Origin: Agromyces soli
GTDB lineage: Bacteria; Actinomycetota; Actinomycetes; Actinomycetales; Microbacteriaceae
DNA length: 64,000 nucleotides
Reading direction: 5' to 3'
Assembly (NCBI RefSeq): GCF_022811605.1
Contig: NZ_CP094533.1
Coordinates: 868,001-932,000, forward strand
A program made the translations under genes and the position numbers. Below are positions 25,897-34,215 of the stretch, piece by piece. The notes under the pieces were generated by a model, which was not told where the DNA came from, made no database searches, and saw only the letters and a list, made by a program, of their open reading frames with translations. Positions within the stretch are counted from its first letter, which is position 1, and every line of letters begins with the position of its first letter.

Positions 25897-25956
25897 ATGC
25901 AGAGCATGGTGATCAGCTACGTGGACTGGAAGGCCTCGGGCACCCAGGTATCGTGA
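25897..25956 (+). CDS. Very short peptide gene heading an ABC transporter operon
   Basis: A 19-codon frame encoding MQSMVISYVDWKASGTQVS. AAGGAG lies 4-5 nt before the ATG, the strongest ribosome site of the operon, and the TGA overlaps the GTG of the next gene (GTGA). An in-frame ATG at 25864, itself preceded by GGAG, would give a 30-residue form that adds the basic segment MRDTTMIRRRT. The peptide has no Cys, is near neutral and has a single Trp and Tyr. I recognise no family. It may be a secreted signal or bacteriocin-like peptide handled by the transporter encoded downstream, or a leader peptide that tunes translation. No modification enzyme is encoded nearby. Confidence 0.6.
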   Translation: MQSMVISYVDWKASGTQVS

Positions 25957-26507
25957 ACGCCCTCCGAATCGTGGCGACCGCGGCCGCGGCGCTCCTGCTC
26001 GCCGGCTGCGCCGTGTCGAATCCGACCCTGACGAGTCCCGACGAGACACCCGGCTGGGACGATGAGATCCGTGAACTGCGCGAGAGCGCCACGACGGATC
26101 TGGAACGTCTGATCCTCGAAGACGGTCGGATCTCGGACGAGGAGCTCGCCGCCACAGAAGATGCGTTCCGGTCGTGCACGGCCCGCGCCGGGTTCGAAGT
26201 CAGCGAGCTTCAACCGGGCGGGGGCTACACGATCGACGGCCCGTTCACCGATGACGGCCCGCCTGCGTTGCACGCGTGCGAGGCGTCGTTCAATCGCACG
26301 TCCGGCCAGTACTGGGTCATGGCACGCAATCCTGCCGGCATCGACGAAGCCGAGCTCATGATCACCTGCCTAGTGCGCGCGGGGGTCCTCGACCCCGACG
26401 TCACCCGGAGCGAGTACGTCGACTCGCTCGGCAGCACGCCACTGACGCCGGGCGCACCGGAGTTCGCGCGCTGCAACGCCGAGCCGACAACCGCGTACGT
26501 CGAATGA
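25953..26507 (+). CDS. Putative lipoprotein of the peptide/ABC operon
   Basis: A 184-aa exported lipoprotein. The N-terminus ends in a lipobox, LLAGC, with Cys19 as the lipidated residue. The mature part is acidic and contains further cysteines (SCTARAGF, LHACEASF, ITCLVRAG, ARCNAEPT), which may form disulfides. I do not recognise a family. The GTG start overlaps the stop of the peptide gene by four bases and the stop overlaps the next ATG (ATGA), so it is translated as part of a tightly coupled unit. A role in binding or protecting against the peptide is possible but unproven. Confidence 0.75.
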   Translation: MNALRIVATAAAALLLAGCAVSNPTLTSPDETPGWDDEIRELRESATTDLERLILEDGRISDEELAATEDAFRSCTARAGFEVSELQPGGGYTIDGPFTDDGPPALHACEASFNRTSGQYWVMARNPAGIDEAELMITCLVRAGVLDPDVTRSEYVDSLGSTPLTPGAPEFARCNAEPTTAYVE

Positions 26508-27526
26508 GCCCGCGGCCCAGCTGGCCCGCGATCGCCGTCATCGCGACGGTGGCGGCGTGCGTCGGAGCAGGCGCAGTCTTCCTCGCTCTGCCCGCCGAGG
26601 GTCCCGCCGCCCTCGCCAGCGCGGAGCCCTTGGGCGAAACGGCAGTGACCACTCGCGAGTTCTTCGACGAGCGCGCGGTCGCGGTCTCGGTCGAGCCGGC
26701 TGATGACCTCGCCGTCCTCAGCGCGACAGCCGGGGTCGTGACCATGCTCGACTGCGAACGCGGAAGCACCCTCGATTCGGGATCGGTGCCGATCGCCATC
26801 GACGGCCGGCCCCTCCTGGTCGTCGCCACCGCCACTCCGCCCTGGCGCGATCTCGAGCCGGGGGACGAGGGGCCCGACGTGCGAGCACTGCAGCAGGAAC
26901 TGCACCGGCTCGGGTTCCCGATCGTCGTCGACGGCTCGCTCGGAGCGGCATCGATCGCCGCTCTGGAGGTCCTGCGGACCGGGGTCGACACCGGGGCACG
27001 GCAGATCCGAGCATCCGACCTGCTCTGGTCCCCGGCGCCATCAGTCGCGATCGGCGCCTGCGGGGCCGTGCTCGGCGCGCCGATCGAGGTCGGATCGACG
27101 CTCTTCAGCGCACCGGGGCGATCCGGATCGGCGACGATCGCAGAGTATCCGAGCGATTTGCTGCCGGGCGACCGCGCGATCGTCGTGGACGGGACGAGCT
27201 TCGCCCTCGCCCCCGACGGTCGCATCGTGGACGTGAACGCGGTCGCGGCCCTGGAGGTGGCCGCCCGAGGACGAGCGGATGACCCCGGCGAGGTGGCCGG
27301 AACGGTGACCGTGCCGCTGGTACTGCGTGAGCCCGTCACCGTCGGGGCGATCCCGCCGGGAGCACTCTACGATCTGGGGGCCGGCGAAGGCTGCGTGATC
27401 ACCGAGGGGCGACCGCTCCGCGTGCGGACCATCGCTTCGCAGCTCGGCGAAGCGTTCATCACGCCCATCGACGGTCGACTGCCCGCCTCGGTGCAGATCG
27501 CCCCGCGCGGAGATCGAGCGTGCTGA
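26504..27526 (+). CDS. Membrane-anchored adaptor with peptidoglycan-binding domain
   Basis: A 340-aa protein with one N-terminal transmembrane helix (residues 8-30), then an extracytoplasmic region. A PG_binding_1 domain lies near residues 113-150 (LEPGDEGPDVRALQQELHRLGF, in parts). The C-terminal half has beta-rich HlyD/MacA-like adaptor character (barrel-like segments around VPLVLREPVTVGAIPPGALY). Such adaptors link ABC efflux permeases of the FtsX type to the cell wall in Gram-positive bacteria. The start overlaps the lipoprotein stop (ATGA) and the stop overlaps the ATPase start by 7 nt. Codon use is less G/C-biased than in flanking housekeeping genes. Confidence 0.85.
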   Translation: MSPRPSWPAIAVIATVAACVGAGAVFLALPAEGPAALASAEPLGETAVTTREFFDERAVAVSVEPADDLAVLSATAGVVTMLDCERGSTLDSGSVPIAIDGRPLLVVATATPPWRDLEPGDEGPDVRALQQELHRLGFPIVVDGSLGAASIAALEVLRTGVDTGARQIRASDLLWSPAPSVAIGACGAVLGAPIEVGSTLFSAPGRSGSATIAEYPSDLLPGDRAIVVDGTSFALAPDGRIVDVNAVAALEVAARGRADDPGEVAGTVTVPLVLREPVTVGAIPPGALYDLGAGEGCVITEGRPLRVRTIASQLGEAFITPIDGRLPASVQIAPRGDRAC

Positions 27527-28131
27527 TCCGGCTCGACCGCGTGACGCATGCGTTCAACGGAGGCCACGAACTGTTCCAACCGATCACGACCCCGTTCGCG
27601 CGCGGCGAGATGGTCGCCGTCACCGGTCGCTCCGGGTCGGGCAAGAGCACCCTGCTCGCCATCCTCGCCGGCTACCTCGCCCCGTCGGCGGGCGCGGTCC
27701 AGCGGGGCGAGGACTGCCGAGTGTGCTGGGTCGCCCAGCAACCGCGCGGCGTGGCCGGGCGTTCCGCCCTCGACCACGTGGCCCTCCCGATCCTCGCGAC
27801 TGGCGCGCGACGCAGTGAGGCGGAACGACGGGCAGGCGAGTTCCTCGATCAGCTCGGTCTGAGCGACGCCTCCTCGCAGCCATTCGAAACGCTGTCCGGC
27901 GGGCAGGCGCAGCGACTCATGCTGGCCCAGGGGCTCGCTGCCGCGCCCGATGTACTCGTCGTCGATGAGCCGACGGCGCAGCTCGATCATCGAACGGCCG
28001 CCGAAGTCGATGCCGTGCTCGGCATGCTCGCAGCGGCCGAGCTGCTGGTCGTCGTCGCAACCCACAGCCCGGCGACACGAGCGAGCTGCTCCCGCGAGCT
28101 GGCGCTCGACCACAGCATTCCGTCCGAATGA
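27520..28131 (+). CDS. ABC transporter ATP-binding protein (MacB/LolD-like)
   Basis: A 203-aa nucleotide-binding protein. Walker A is GRSGSGKST at residues 36-44, the signature LSGGQ at 125-129, and Walker B ends with Asp149-Glu150 in LVVDEPTAQLD, followed by the switch histidine in ATHS. It is slightly shorter than the usual 220-230 aa. The GTG start overlaps the adaptor gene by 7 nt, and the stop overlaps the permease ATG by four bases, so all four export genes are co-translated. It should drive the FtsX-like permease encoded next. Confidence 0.93.
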   Translation: MLIRLDRVTHAFNGGHELFQPITTPFARGEMVAVTGRSGSGKSTLLAILAGYLAPSAGAVQRGEDCRVCWVAQQPRGVAGRSALDHVALPILATGARRSEAERRAGEFLDQLGLSDASSQPFETLSGGQAQRLMLAQGLAAAPDVLVVDEPTAQLDHRTAAEVDAVLGMLAAAELLVVVATHSPATRASCSRELALDHSIPSE

Positions 28132-29249
28132 GCGCGACTTCGATGCGACTGCACTCCGTGCTCACGGAGGCCTGGCGCAATACGATCTCCGGTGCCGGGC
28201 GAGCTGTGCTGATCTGGGGGGCGCTCCTCTGCATCACCCTCCCGCTTCTCGTCGCGGAAGCCGCAGCCACCCGCGCCGTCATCGACGAAGCGATCACGTA
28301 CCGCCTCTCCGGTGCGGCGATCGCGACGATCCGGGCTGCAGGCGCGATCGACGCGAAGAGCTGCGACGCGCTCGGCTCCACTGCCGGCGTGGTGGCGGCC
28401 GGTGCGCTGCGAACGAGCGATGAGGCCATCCAGCCGGCTGCCCTGCCGGGATCGACCATCCCGACGTTCGAGACGACGCCGGCGTTCCCCGCACTCATCG
28501 GGGCGGCGCACGCCGACGTACGGAACGCCGGTGCGCTGATCTCCCGCGCCGTCGCGGAGCGGCTCCGGTTGTCGGCCGGAGACGAGCTCCCGCTGGCCAC
28601 CGGTGAACGACTCGCCATCGCCGGGGTGTACGACTGGCCGGATGACGGCCGCCGACCGGGACTCGGCTACGCCGTGGCGATTCCGAGTCTCGATCGGGGG
28701 GCGTTCGACGAATGCTGGGCCACGAGCTGGCCGGAGTCCGAACAGCTCACCGCGCTCCTCCGCTCCTCGACGATTCCCGATCGGATCGACCCGGCTTCGC
28801 CTCCCGCGCTTTCGGCCGTCAACGACACCCTCGGCCGTGAGTTCCACGGAGACGAGCGACACCTCACCCGCGTCACCCGGTTCGCACCGCTCGCCGCGCT
28901 CCTCGCTTCCGCCCTCGCGCTGACGATCGCCGTGCGCTCCCGCAGGCATGCCCTCGCCTCCGCCCGACACCTCGGAGTGCGCGGATCAGATCTGCTCGCA
29001 ATCGTTCTCGCGGAGCTGGTCATCGTCCTGGCCGCAGTTGCCCTGCCGTCGATCACGGTCGCCGCCTCCCTCGCACGCGGCCCAGACGGCGCCGCCGTGT
29101 TCGACGCCGCGATCCGCGTCCTCGCCGGCACCGTCGTCGGGGCGTTCCTCGGCGGCGCAGCCGCGGTCGTCACAGCTCGGGCGCACGGACACGCACCGCC
29201 GCGCTCGAGGCGAAGACAGCGCGGAAACCCACCATCGAACGCGCACTGA
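28128..29249 (+). CDS. FtsX-like ABC permease of the peptide/ABC operon
   Basis: A 373-aa permease. A first transmembrane helix spans residues 25-45. An extracytoplasmic domain follows to about residue 248, with Cys79 and Cys196 as a possible disulfide. Three C-terminal helices then occupy about 250-340, with the FtsX-type segment RHLGVRGSDLLAIVLAELVIVL. The tail is basic. Mechanotransmission permeases of this type extrude peptides, lipids or antibiotics, or transmit signals. It has four helices, the minimal FtsX/MacB number. It ends the five-gene unit; 127 nt of lower G+C DNA follow before the decarboxylase gene. Confidence 0.88.
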   Translation: MSATSMRLHSVLTEAWRNTISGAGRAVLIWGALLCITLPLLVAEAAATRAVIDEAITYRLSGAAIATIRAAGAIDAKSCDALGSTAGVVAAGALRTSDEAIQPAALPGSTIPTFETTPAFPALIGAAHADVRNAGALISRAVAERLRLSAGDELPLATGERLAIAGVYDWPDDGRRPGLGYAVAIPSLDRGAFDECWATSWPESEQLTALLRSSTIPDRIDPASPPALSAVNDTLGREFHGDERHLTRVTRFAPLAALLASALALTIAVRSRRHALASARHLGVRGSDLLAIVLAELVIVLAAVALPSITVAASLARGPDGAAVFDAAIRVLAGTVVGAFLGGAAAVVTARAHGHAPPRSRRRQRGNPPSNAH

Positions 29250-29376
29250 AGCGCAATTATCTGTCGAATGGGATGAATTCGAGACATTCCCTTGCGCCAG
29301 CGTCCGGATTCATGCGTAGAAGTTGCGTGATGCCGTGCGACGGATCAGACTTGCCGATGCCGTCGAGAGGACAGAC

Positions 29377-30825
29377 ATGGGCACCGCAGCCGACTCCCCC
29401 ACCAGCACCACCGCCGACGCCGACGCCGACGCCACGCTCCCGGCGCCGGCCGTCGACCCCACGCGGATGCACGCCGTCACCGCCGAGACCCAGGCCATCG
29501 TCGACCTCGTCTTGGACTACTCGCGCCGCCGTCTGCTCTCGACCGACACCCCGCTCGACAAGCCCGAGACCGAGACCGAGCTCAGCCGCCTCGCCGGTCG
29601 CACCATCGACGAACAGGGCATCGGTGCGACGCGCGCCCTCTCGGTGTTCGAGCACGTGCTCGCCCCGGCCTGCATCACGATCGACCATCCGCAGTACCTG
29701 TCCTTCATCCCGGCCGCGCCGACGAAGGCCGCGATGGCCTTCGACCTCGTCGTCTCGGCGTCGAGCCTGTACGGCGGCAGCTGGATGGAGGGCTCCGGGG
29801 CGGTGCACGCCGAGAACGAGGTGCTCACCTGGCTCGCCGGGGAGTTCGGCCTGCCCGCCGGCGCCGGCGGCGTCTTCGTGCAGGGCGGCACGATCGGCAA
29901 CCTCTCCGCGCTCGTCGCCGCCCGCGAGGCGGCCCGCGACCGACGTGCCGCGGCGGGGCTGCCCGCGCCCACCCGCTGGAAGCTCGTCTGCAGCACCGAG
30001 GCGCACTCCTCGAACAAGTCCGCCGCGAAGGTCATGGACGTCGAGCTCGTGCTGGTGCCTGCGGGCCCCGACGGACGACTTCGCGGCGATGCCGTGCGCG
30101 CCGCGCTCGAGGAGCACGGCGACGACGTCTTCGCGGTCATCGCCACGACCGGCTCCACGAACTTCGGCATCGTCGACGACGTCGCCTCGATCGCCGCCCT
30201 CAAGGACGAGTACGAATTCTGGCTGCACATCGACGGCGCCTACGGCCTGACCGGCATGCTCTCCCCCCTCGCCCGCCCGCGGTACCGCGGCGTGGAGCGC
30301 GCCGACTCGGTCATCGTCGACCCGCACAAGTGGCTCTTCGCGCCCTTCGACGCCTGCGCCCTCATCTACCGCGATCCCGAGATCGGCCGCCGGGCGCACA
30401 CGCAGCACGCCGAGTACCTCGACACGCTGACCGGCAAGCCCGAGTGGAGCCCCTCCGACTACGCCGTGCAGCTCACCCGGCGGCCGCGCGGGCTGCCGTT
30501 CTGGTTCTCGCTCGCGAGCTACGGCGCGGCGGCCTATCGAGCCGCCATCACGAACTCGCTCGAGCTCGCCCAGCGCATCGCCGAGGAGATCCGCTCGCGG
30601 CCGGGGCTGCGGCTCGTGCGCGACCCCGAGCTGTCGATCGTCGTGTTCGAGCGCGAGGGCTGGACGATGGACGACTACGAGCGCTGGTCGACGCGCCTGC
30701 TCGAGGAGCAGCGCGCCTTCGTCACGCCGAGCTCGCACGACGGCCGGCCGAACACCCGCTTCGCGATCGTGAACCCGATGACGACGTTCGAGCATCTCGT
30801 GGGGATCCTCGACTCCATGGAGTGA
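29377..30825 (+). CDS. PLP-dependent group II decarboxylase
   Basis: A 482-aa pyridoxal-phosphate enzyme of the aromatic-amino-acid/glutamate/2,4-diaminobutyrate decarboxylase family. Lys318 in VDPHKWLF forms the internal aldimine. HIDGAYG supplies the conserved Asp that contacts the pyridine nitrogen, and GGTIGNLSAL the phosphate-binding region. ATG 29377 is preferred to the frame start at 29323 because AGAGGA lies 6-7 nt upstream. The first 30 residues are Thr/Ala/Asp-rich. No transporter or siderophore genes adjoin it. The amino-acid substrate is undetermined; candidates are tyrosine, tryptophan, glutamate or diaminobutyrate. Confidence 0.92.
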   Translation: MGTAADSPTSTTADADADATLPAPAVDPTRMHAVTAETQAIVDLVLDYSRRRLLSTDTPLDKPETETELSRLAGRTIDEQGIGATRALSVFEHVLAPACITIDHPQYLSFIPAAPTKAAMAFDLVVSASSLYGGSWMEGSGAVHAENEVLTWLAGEFGLPAGAGGVFVQGGTIGNLSALVAAREAARDRRAAAGLPAPTRWKLVCSTEAHSSNKSAAKVMDVELVLVPAGPDGRLRGDAVRAALEEHGDDVFAVIATTGSTNFGIVDDVASIAALKDEYEFWLHIDGAYGLTGMLSPLARPRYRGVERADSVIVDPHKWLFAPFDACALIYRDPEIGRRAHTQHAEYLDTLTGKPEWSPSDYAVQLTRRPRGLPFWFSLASYGAAAYRAAITNSLELAQRIAEEIRSRPGLRLVRDPELSIVVFEREGWTMDDYERWSTRLLEEQRAFVTPSSHDGRPNTRFAIVNPMTTFEHLVGILDSME

Positions 30826-31144
30826 GGCGGACTCCATGGCGTGAGCCGGGCCATGGACCGGGCGGCGGTGCGCCGGGGGCCGCCCGCCGCATCGTCGGGA
30901 CCCGATCACCCGGCGGTGGCGGGGCCAACCCGGCCGGCACCGTCATGCGGCGAGCGCGGCGCGCGCGGGCCGCGACAGGAGGGAGTCGTCGCGGAACCCG
31001 CGTCGCGCCGCCATCGCATCCGAACCGATGCGATCGTGCTCGTCGACACACCCCAAGGCTGCGCGCCGACCCTATGACCGGGCTATGACGGGGACTCGGA
31101 TCCGCTGTGAACGTCGCGCCACGTCATACGCCGCACGCCAGGCG
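30826..31144. other. Intergenic stretch without a supported gene
   Basis: The 350-nt gap between the decarboxylase and the flavin reductase has no convincing gene. Open frames on either strand lack codon bias and ribosome sites. It contains a short near-duplication (GACTCCATGG at about 30811 and 30830) and a direct repeat of CTATGAC near 31074-31086. The only functional signal seen is the -10 element at 31145. Confidence 0.5.
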
Positions 31145-31150
31145 TAGCGT
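31145..31150 (+). promoter_or_regulatory. -10 element TAGCGT of the flavin reductase/monooxygenase pair
   Basis: TAGCGT lies 30 nt before the ATG at 31180, leaving a short leader with GGGAGG as ribosome site. Confidence 0.5.
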
Positions 31151-31179
31151 GGGGGCATCCGCCAGGACGGGAGGCAGCC

Positions 31180-32019
31180 ATGCGACACGACGACCACCTC
31201 GTGATCGAGCCGAGCGTGCTGTACGTCGGCACCCCGGTCTACCTCGTCGCCACGCAGAACCCCGACGGCACCGCGAACCTCGCCCCGGCGTCGAGCCACT
31301 GGGCGCTCGGGCGCATGCTCGTGCTCGGCCTCGAGACCGACGGGCAGTCCTACGCGAACCTCGTCGAGCGCCCGCAGCTCACCGTCAACTTCCCGTCGTC
31401 GGGCCAGTGGCGCGCAGTCGAACGCCTCGCCGCCGTCACCGGACGCGACCCGGTTCCCACGGCGAAGGCGCACCGCTACCGCACCGAGCGCCGCAAGTTC
31501 GAGCTCGCCGGTCTCACCGAGCAGCGCTCCGAGCTCGTCGCCCCGCCGCGGGTGCGCGAGGCGCCGCTGCAGTTCGAGGGCGAGGTGCGCCGAATCACCC
31601 CGGGCGTCGACCCCGGCTACGCGATGGTCGAGGTCGAGGTCGTGCGGGTGCACGCGCTGCCCGAGCTGCACGTGCCGGGCACGCAGCACATCGACCCCGG
31701 CGCCTGGCGCCCCCTGATCTACGCCTTCCGGCACTTCTTCGACCGCGGCGAGGAACTCGGCTGGACGCGCAGCTCCCCCACCGCAGCCGGGCCGCCGGAG
31801 CTCGGGCCGCCGGCCCTCGAGCCGGAGTCTGCGAGCGCCCCGCTCGACGAGCTCGCCCGCTGGGAGGGTTTCGGCGGCACCTGGGCGCTGCGGGAACTCG
31901 ATGCCGACGGCGCCGTCGTCAGCCTCTGCCGCTGCGACGGCGGCGAAGAGGTGTCCAGAATCGTCTCCGCCGACCCCGCCTTCCTGCGCTGGGCGGCCGA
32001 ACAGGAGGTGCAACCGTGA
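31180..32019 (+). CDS. Flavin reductase-like (FMN split-barrel) protein
   Basis: A 279-aa protein with the flavin reductase-like split-barrel fold. Typical segments are PVYLVATQNPDGTANLAPASSHWALG and YANLVERPQLTVNFPSSGQW, where the Pro-Ser-Ser-x-W region contacts FMN in relatives. GGGAGG precedes the ATG. The last four bases (GTGA) are shared with the next gene, a nitronate monooxygenase, so the two flavoproteins are translated together. The pair may deliver reduced flavin or detoxify nitro compounds, but this is an inference from context. Confidence 0.85.
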   Translation: MRHDDHLVIEPSVLYVGTPVYLVATQNPDGTANLAPASSHWALGRMLVLGLETDGQSYANLVERPQLTVNFPSSGQWRAVERLAAVTGRDPVPTAKAHRYRTERRKFELAGLTEQRSELVAPPRVREAPLQFEGEVRRITPGVDPGYAMVEVEVVRVHALPELHVPGTQHIDPGAWRPLIYAFRHFFDRGEELGWTRSSPTAAGPPELGPPALEPESASAPLDELARWEGFGGTWALRELDADGAVVSLCRCDGGEEVSRIVSADPAFLRWAAEQEVQP

Positions 32020-33017
32020 CCGGTCTCGCCACGCCGTGGTCCGCCTCGCTCGGGCTGAACGTTCCGATCGTCGCGGCCCCGATGGGCGGGGTCGCCGGCG
32101 GCCGCTTCGCGCACGCCGTCTCGCGGGCCGGTGCGCTCGGCCTCATCGGCATGGGCAGCGCGGGATCCGCGGCGAAGCTCTCGGCGCAGCTCGCCGAGTT
32201 CCAAGCGGCGAGCCGGGAGGATGCCGAGGCATCCGCGCTCCCCTTCGGGGTCGGCCTCGTCGGCTGGGGGCTCCGCCGCGACCCCGAGCTGCTCGAGCTC
32301 GCCCTGGCGGCGCGCCCCCACCTCGTGTCGATCGGCTTCTCCGAGCACTTCGACTGGGTGGAGCGGGTGCACGCCATCGGCGCGCTCGCGGCGACGCAGG
32401 TGTACACCCCGGCGGAGGCCGTGCTCGCGGCCGACGCGGGCATCGACGTCGTCGTCGCCCGCGGCAGCGAGGGCGGCGGCCACGGCGACCCGCGCATGGG
32501 CGCGCTCAGCCTGCTCGACGCCGTGCTCGAGGAGATCGGTGGCCGGGTGACGGTGCTCGCCGCCGGTGGTGTCTCCTCGGGCCGCAGCCTCGCCGCCGTG
32601 CTCGCGGCCGGTGCCGACGGCGCCTGGGTGGGCACGGCGCTGATGGCGAGCCCCGAGGCGCTGACCCCCGAGTCCGCGCGACCGGTGCTGCTCGCCGCGA
32701 CGGGCGACGACACCGTGAACACGAGCGCGGCGGATGCCGCACTCGGACTGCCTTGGCCGGACCGCTTCCCCGAGCGGGTCGTGCGCAACGCCTTCGTCGA
32801 GGAGTGGGCGACGCGAGTCGACGAGCTCCGCGGCTCGGGCGACGCGCTCGACGGGTTCCGCGCCGAGTTCACGGCCGCGAACTCGGCAGGCGATCACCGG
32901 CTCGTGCCGGTCGACGCCGGTGAGGGGGTCGGCCTGCTGCGTGCGGTGCGGCCGGTCGCCGAGATCCTCGACGAGTTCGCGCGGGATGCCTCGGCGCTGC
33001 TCGGCCGCTGGGGCTGA
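32016..33017 (+). CDS. Nitronate monooxygenase (2-nitropropane dioxygenase family)
   Basis: A 333-aa FMN-dependent TIM-barrel enzyme. The N-terminal FMN contact PIVAAPMGGVAGG is at about residues 17-29, and GSEGGGHGD and LAAGGVSSG mark the phosphate-binding and catalytic loops near residues 150 and 187. Family members oxidise propionate-3-nitronate and other alkyl nitronates. The start is GTG 32016, preceded by GGAGG and overlapping the upstream stop codon. It may also be an enoyl-ACP reductase-related enzyme (FabK-like), though FabK usually lies with fatty-acid genes. Substrate unproven. Confidence 0.88.
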   Translation: MTGLATPWSASLGLNVPIVAAPMGGVAGGRFAHAVSRAGALGLIGMGSAGSAAKLSAQLAEFQAASREDAEASALPFGVGLVGWGLRRDPELLELALAARPHLVSIGFSEHFDWVERVHAIGALAATQVYTPAEAVLAADAGIDVVVARGSEGGGHGDPRMGALSLLDAVLEEIGGRVTVLAAGGVSSGRSLAAVLAAGADGAWVGTALMASPEALTPESARPVLLAATGDDTVNTSAADAALGLPWPDRFPERVVRNAFVEEWATRVDELRGSGDALDGFRAEFTAANSAGDHRLVPVDAGEGVGLLRAVRPVAEILDEFARDASALLGRWG

Positions 33018-33074
33018 GGCCGCCGGAGGGCGCGGATTGACGCGCTTCGCCGATCGACTGGGAGAATGGTTCTC

Positions 33075-34169
33075 GTGAGAGCACTACTGACTGCCGGGGC
33101 CTTGTCGCTCGCGTTCACGCTCTTTCTGACGCCGGTGTTCATCCGGTTGTTCGTCCGCCTGGGGTGGGGGCAGTTCATCCGTGATGATGGGCCGCAGTCG
33201 CATCATGTGAAGCGGGGCACGCCCACGATGGGTGGGATCATCTTCATCCTGGGCACCTTGTTCGGGTATTTCGGGGCGACGCTGATCAATGGTGAGGGTG
33301 CGACGGCGTCGGCGCTGCTGGTGCTGTTCATGATGGTCGGGCTCGGTGTGGTCGGGTTCATCGATGATTTCTTGAAGACGCGGAAGAAGCAGAGCCTGGG
33401 CCTTGGCGGGTGGGCGAAGGTCGCCGGGCAGGTCGTGGTGGCGGGCACGTTCGCGTTGTTGGCGTTGCAGTTCCCGAATGCGCAGGGCACGACGCCGGCG
33501 GATACGAAGATCTCGTTCATCCGGGATCTGCCGTTGGACTTCATGGTGTTCGGCACGATCGCCGGGACGATCCTGTACGTGATCTGGATCTGTCTGATCT
33601 CCACGGCCGCGTCGAACGGGGTGAACGTGACCGACGGGCTCGACGGGCTCGCCGGCGGGGCGTCGATCCTCGCGATCGGGTCGTTCGTCGTGATCGGGTT
33701 CTGGCAGTTCAACCAGGCCTGCTCGAACCCGAACCTCAACCAGGCCGACGCCTACCGCTGCTACGAGGTCCGTGACCCCCTCGACCTCGCGATCGTCGCG
33801 ACGGCGATCGTGGGCGGCCTCATCGGGTTCCTGTGGTGGAACACGAACCCGGCGAAGATCTACATGGGCGACACGGGGTCGCTCGCGCTCGGTGGTGCGC
33901 TGGCGGCGCTGGCGATCGTGAGCCGCACCGAGCTGCTGCTGGTGCTGATCGGCGGGCTGTTCGTGATCGAGACGGGGTCGGTGATCGTGCAGCGGGCGTA
34001 CTTCAAGCTCACCCACGGCAAGCGGATCTTCCTGATGAGTCCGATCCATCACCACTTCGAGTTGAAGGGGTGGGCCGAGGTCACCATCGTGGTGCGGTTC
34101 TGGATCATCGGCGGCCTCCTCGTCGCCGCCGGCGTCGGCAGCTTCTACCTCGAATGGCTCCAGAGCTGA
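33075..34169 (+). CDS. mraY: Phospho-N-acetylmuramoyl-pentapeptide transferase, isolated copy
   Basis: A 364-aa membrane enzyme that makes lipid I from UDP-MurNAc-pentapeptide and undecaprenyl phosphate. Catalytic motifs are complete: FIDDF with Asp97-Asp98, [22 protein letters not shown] and [15 protein letters not shown] 33075 is preferred to ATG 33066, since actinobacterial MraY proteins begin [11 protein letters not shown] and GGGAG is at usable spacing. mraY normally lies in the dcw cluster; here it stands between a nitronate monooxygenase and an unrelated membrane protein. The first 540 nt use CTA, TTT, CGT, GAT, CAT, TAT and AAT codons that are rare around it, while the rest matches the genome. 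It may be a second copy. Confidence 0.93.
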   Translation: MRALLTAGALSLAFTLFLTPVFIRLFVRLGWGQFIRDDGPQSHHVKRGTPTMGGIIFILGTLFGYFGATLINGEGATASALLVLFMMVGLGVVGFIDDFLKTRKKQSLGLGGWAKVAGQVVVAGTFALLALQFPNAQGTTPADTKISFIRDLPLDFMVFGTIAGTILYVIWICLISTAASNGVNVTDGLDGLAGGASILAIGSFVVIGFWQFNQACSNPNLNQADAYRCYEVRDPLDLAIVATAIVGGLIGFLWWNTNPAKIYMGDTGSLALGGALAALAIVSRTELLLVLIGGLFVIETGSVIVQRAYFKLTHGKRIFLMSPIHHHFELKGWAEVTIVVRFWIIGGLLVAAGVGSFYLEWLQS

Positions 34170-34215
34170 CGCGACGTCACCCGCGCGGTTCGCCACTCGC
34201 GCACCTCGCCGCGGC

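Noticed and set aside
25897..25956. Streptide- or lanthipeptide-type precursor
   Set aside because: The peptide has Trp-Lys and Ser/Thr residues, but no radical SAM, LanM/LanBC or other modification enzyme gene is nearby, and it has no Cys.
26276..26503. Longer N-terminus for the PG-binding adaptor
   Set aside because: The extension is a shadow of the lipoprotein gene; the ATGA overlap at 26504 and the membrane helix right after it support the shorter start.
30841..31077. 78-codon open frame after the decarboxylase
   Set aside because: No ribosome site, no codon bias and no recognisable sequence; treated as non-coding.
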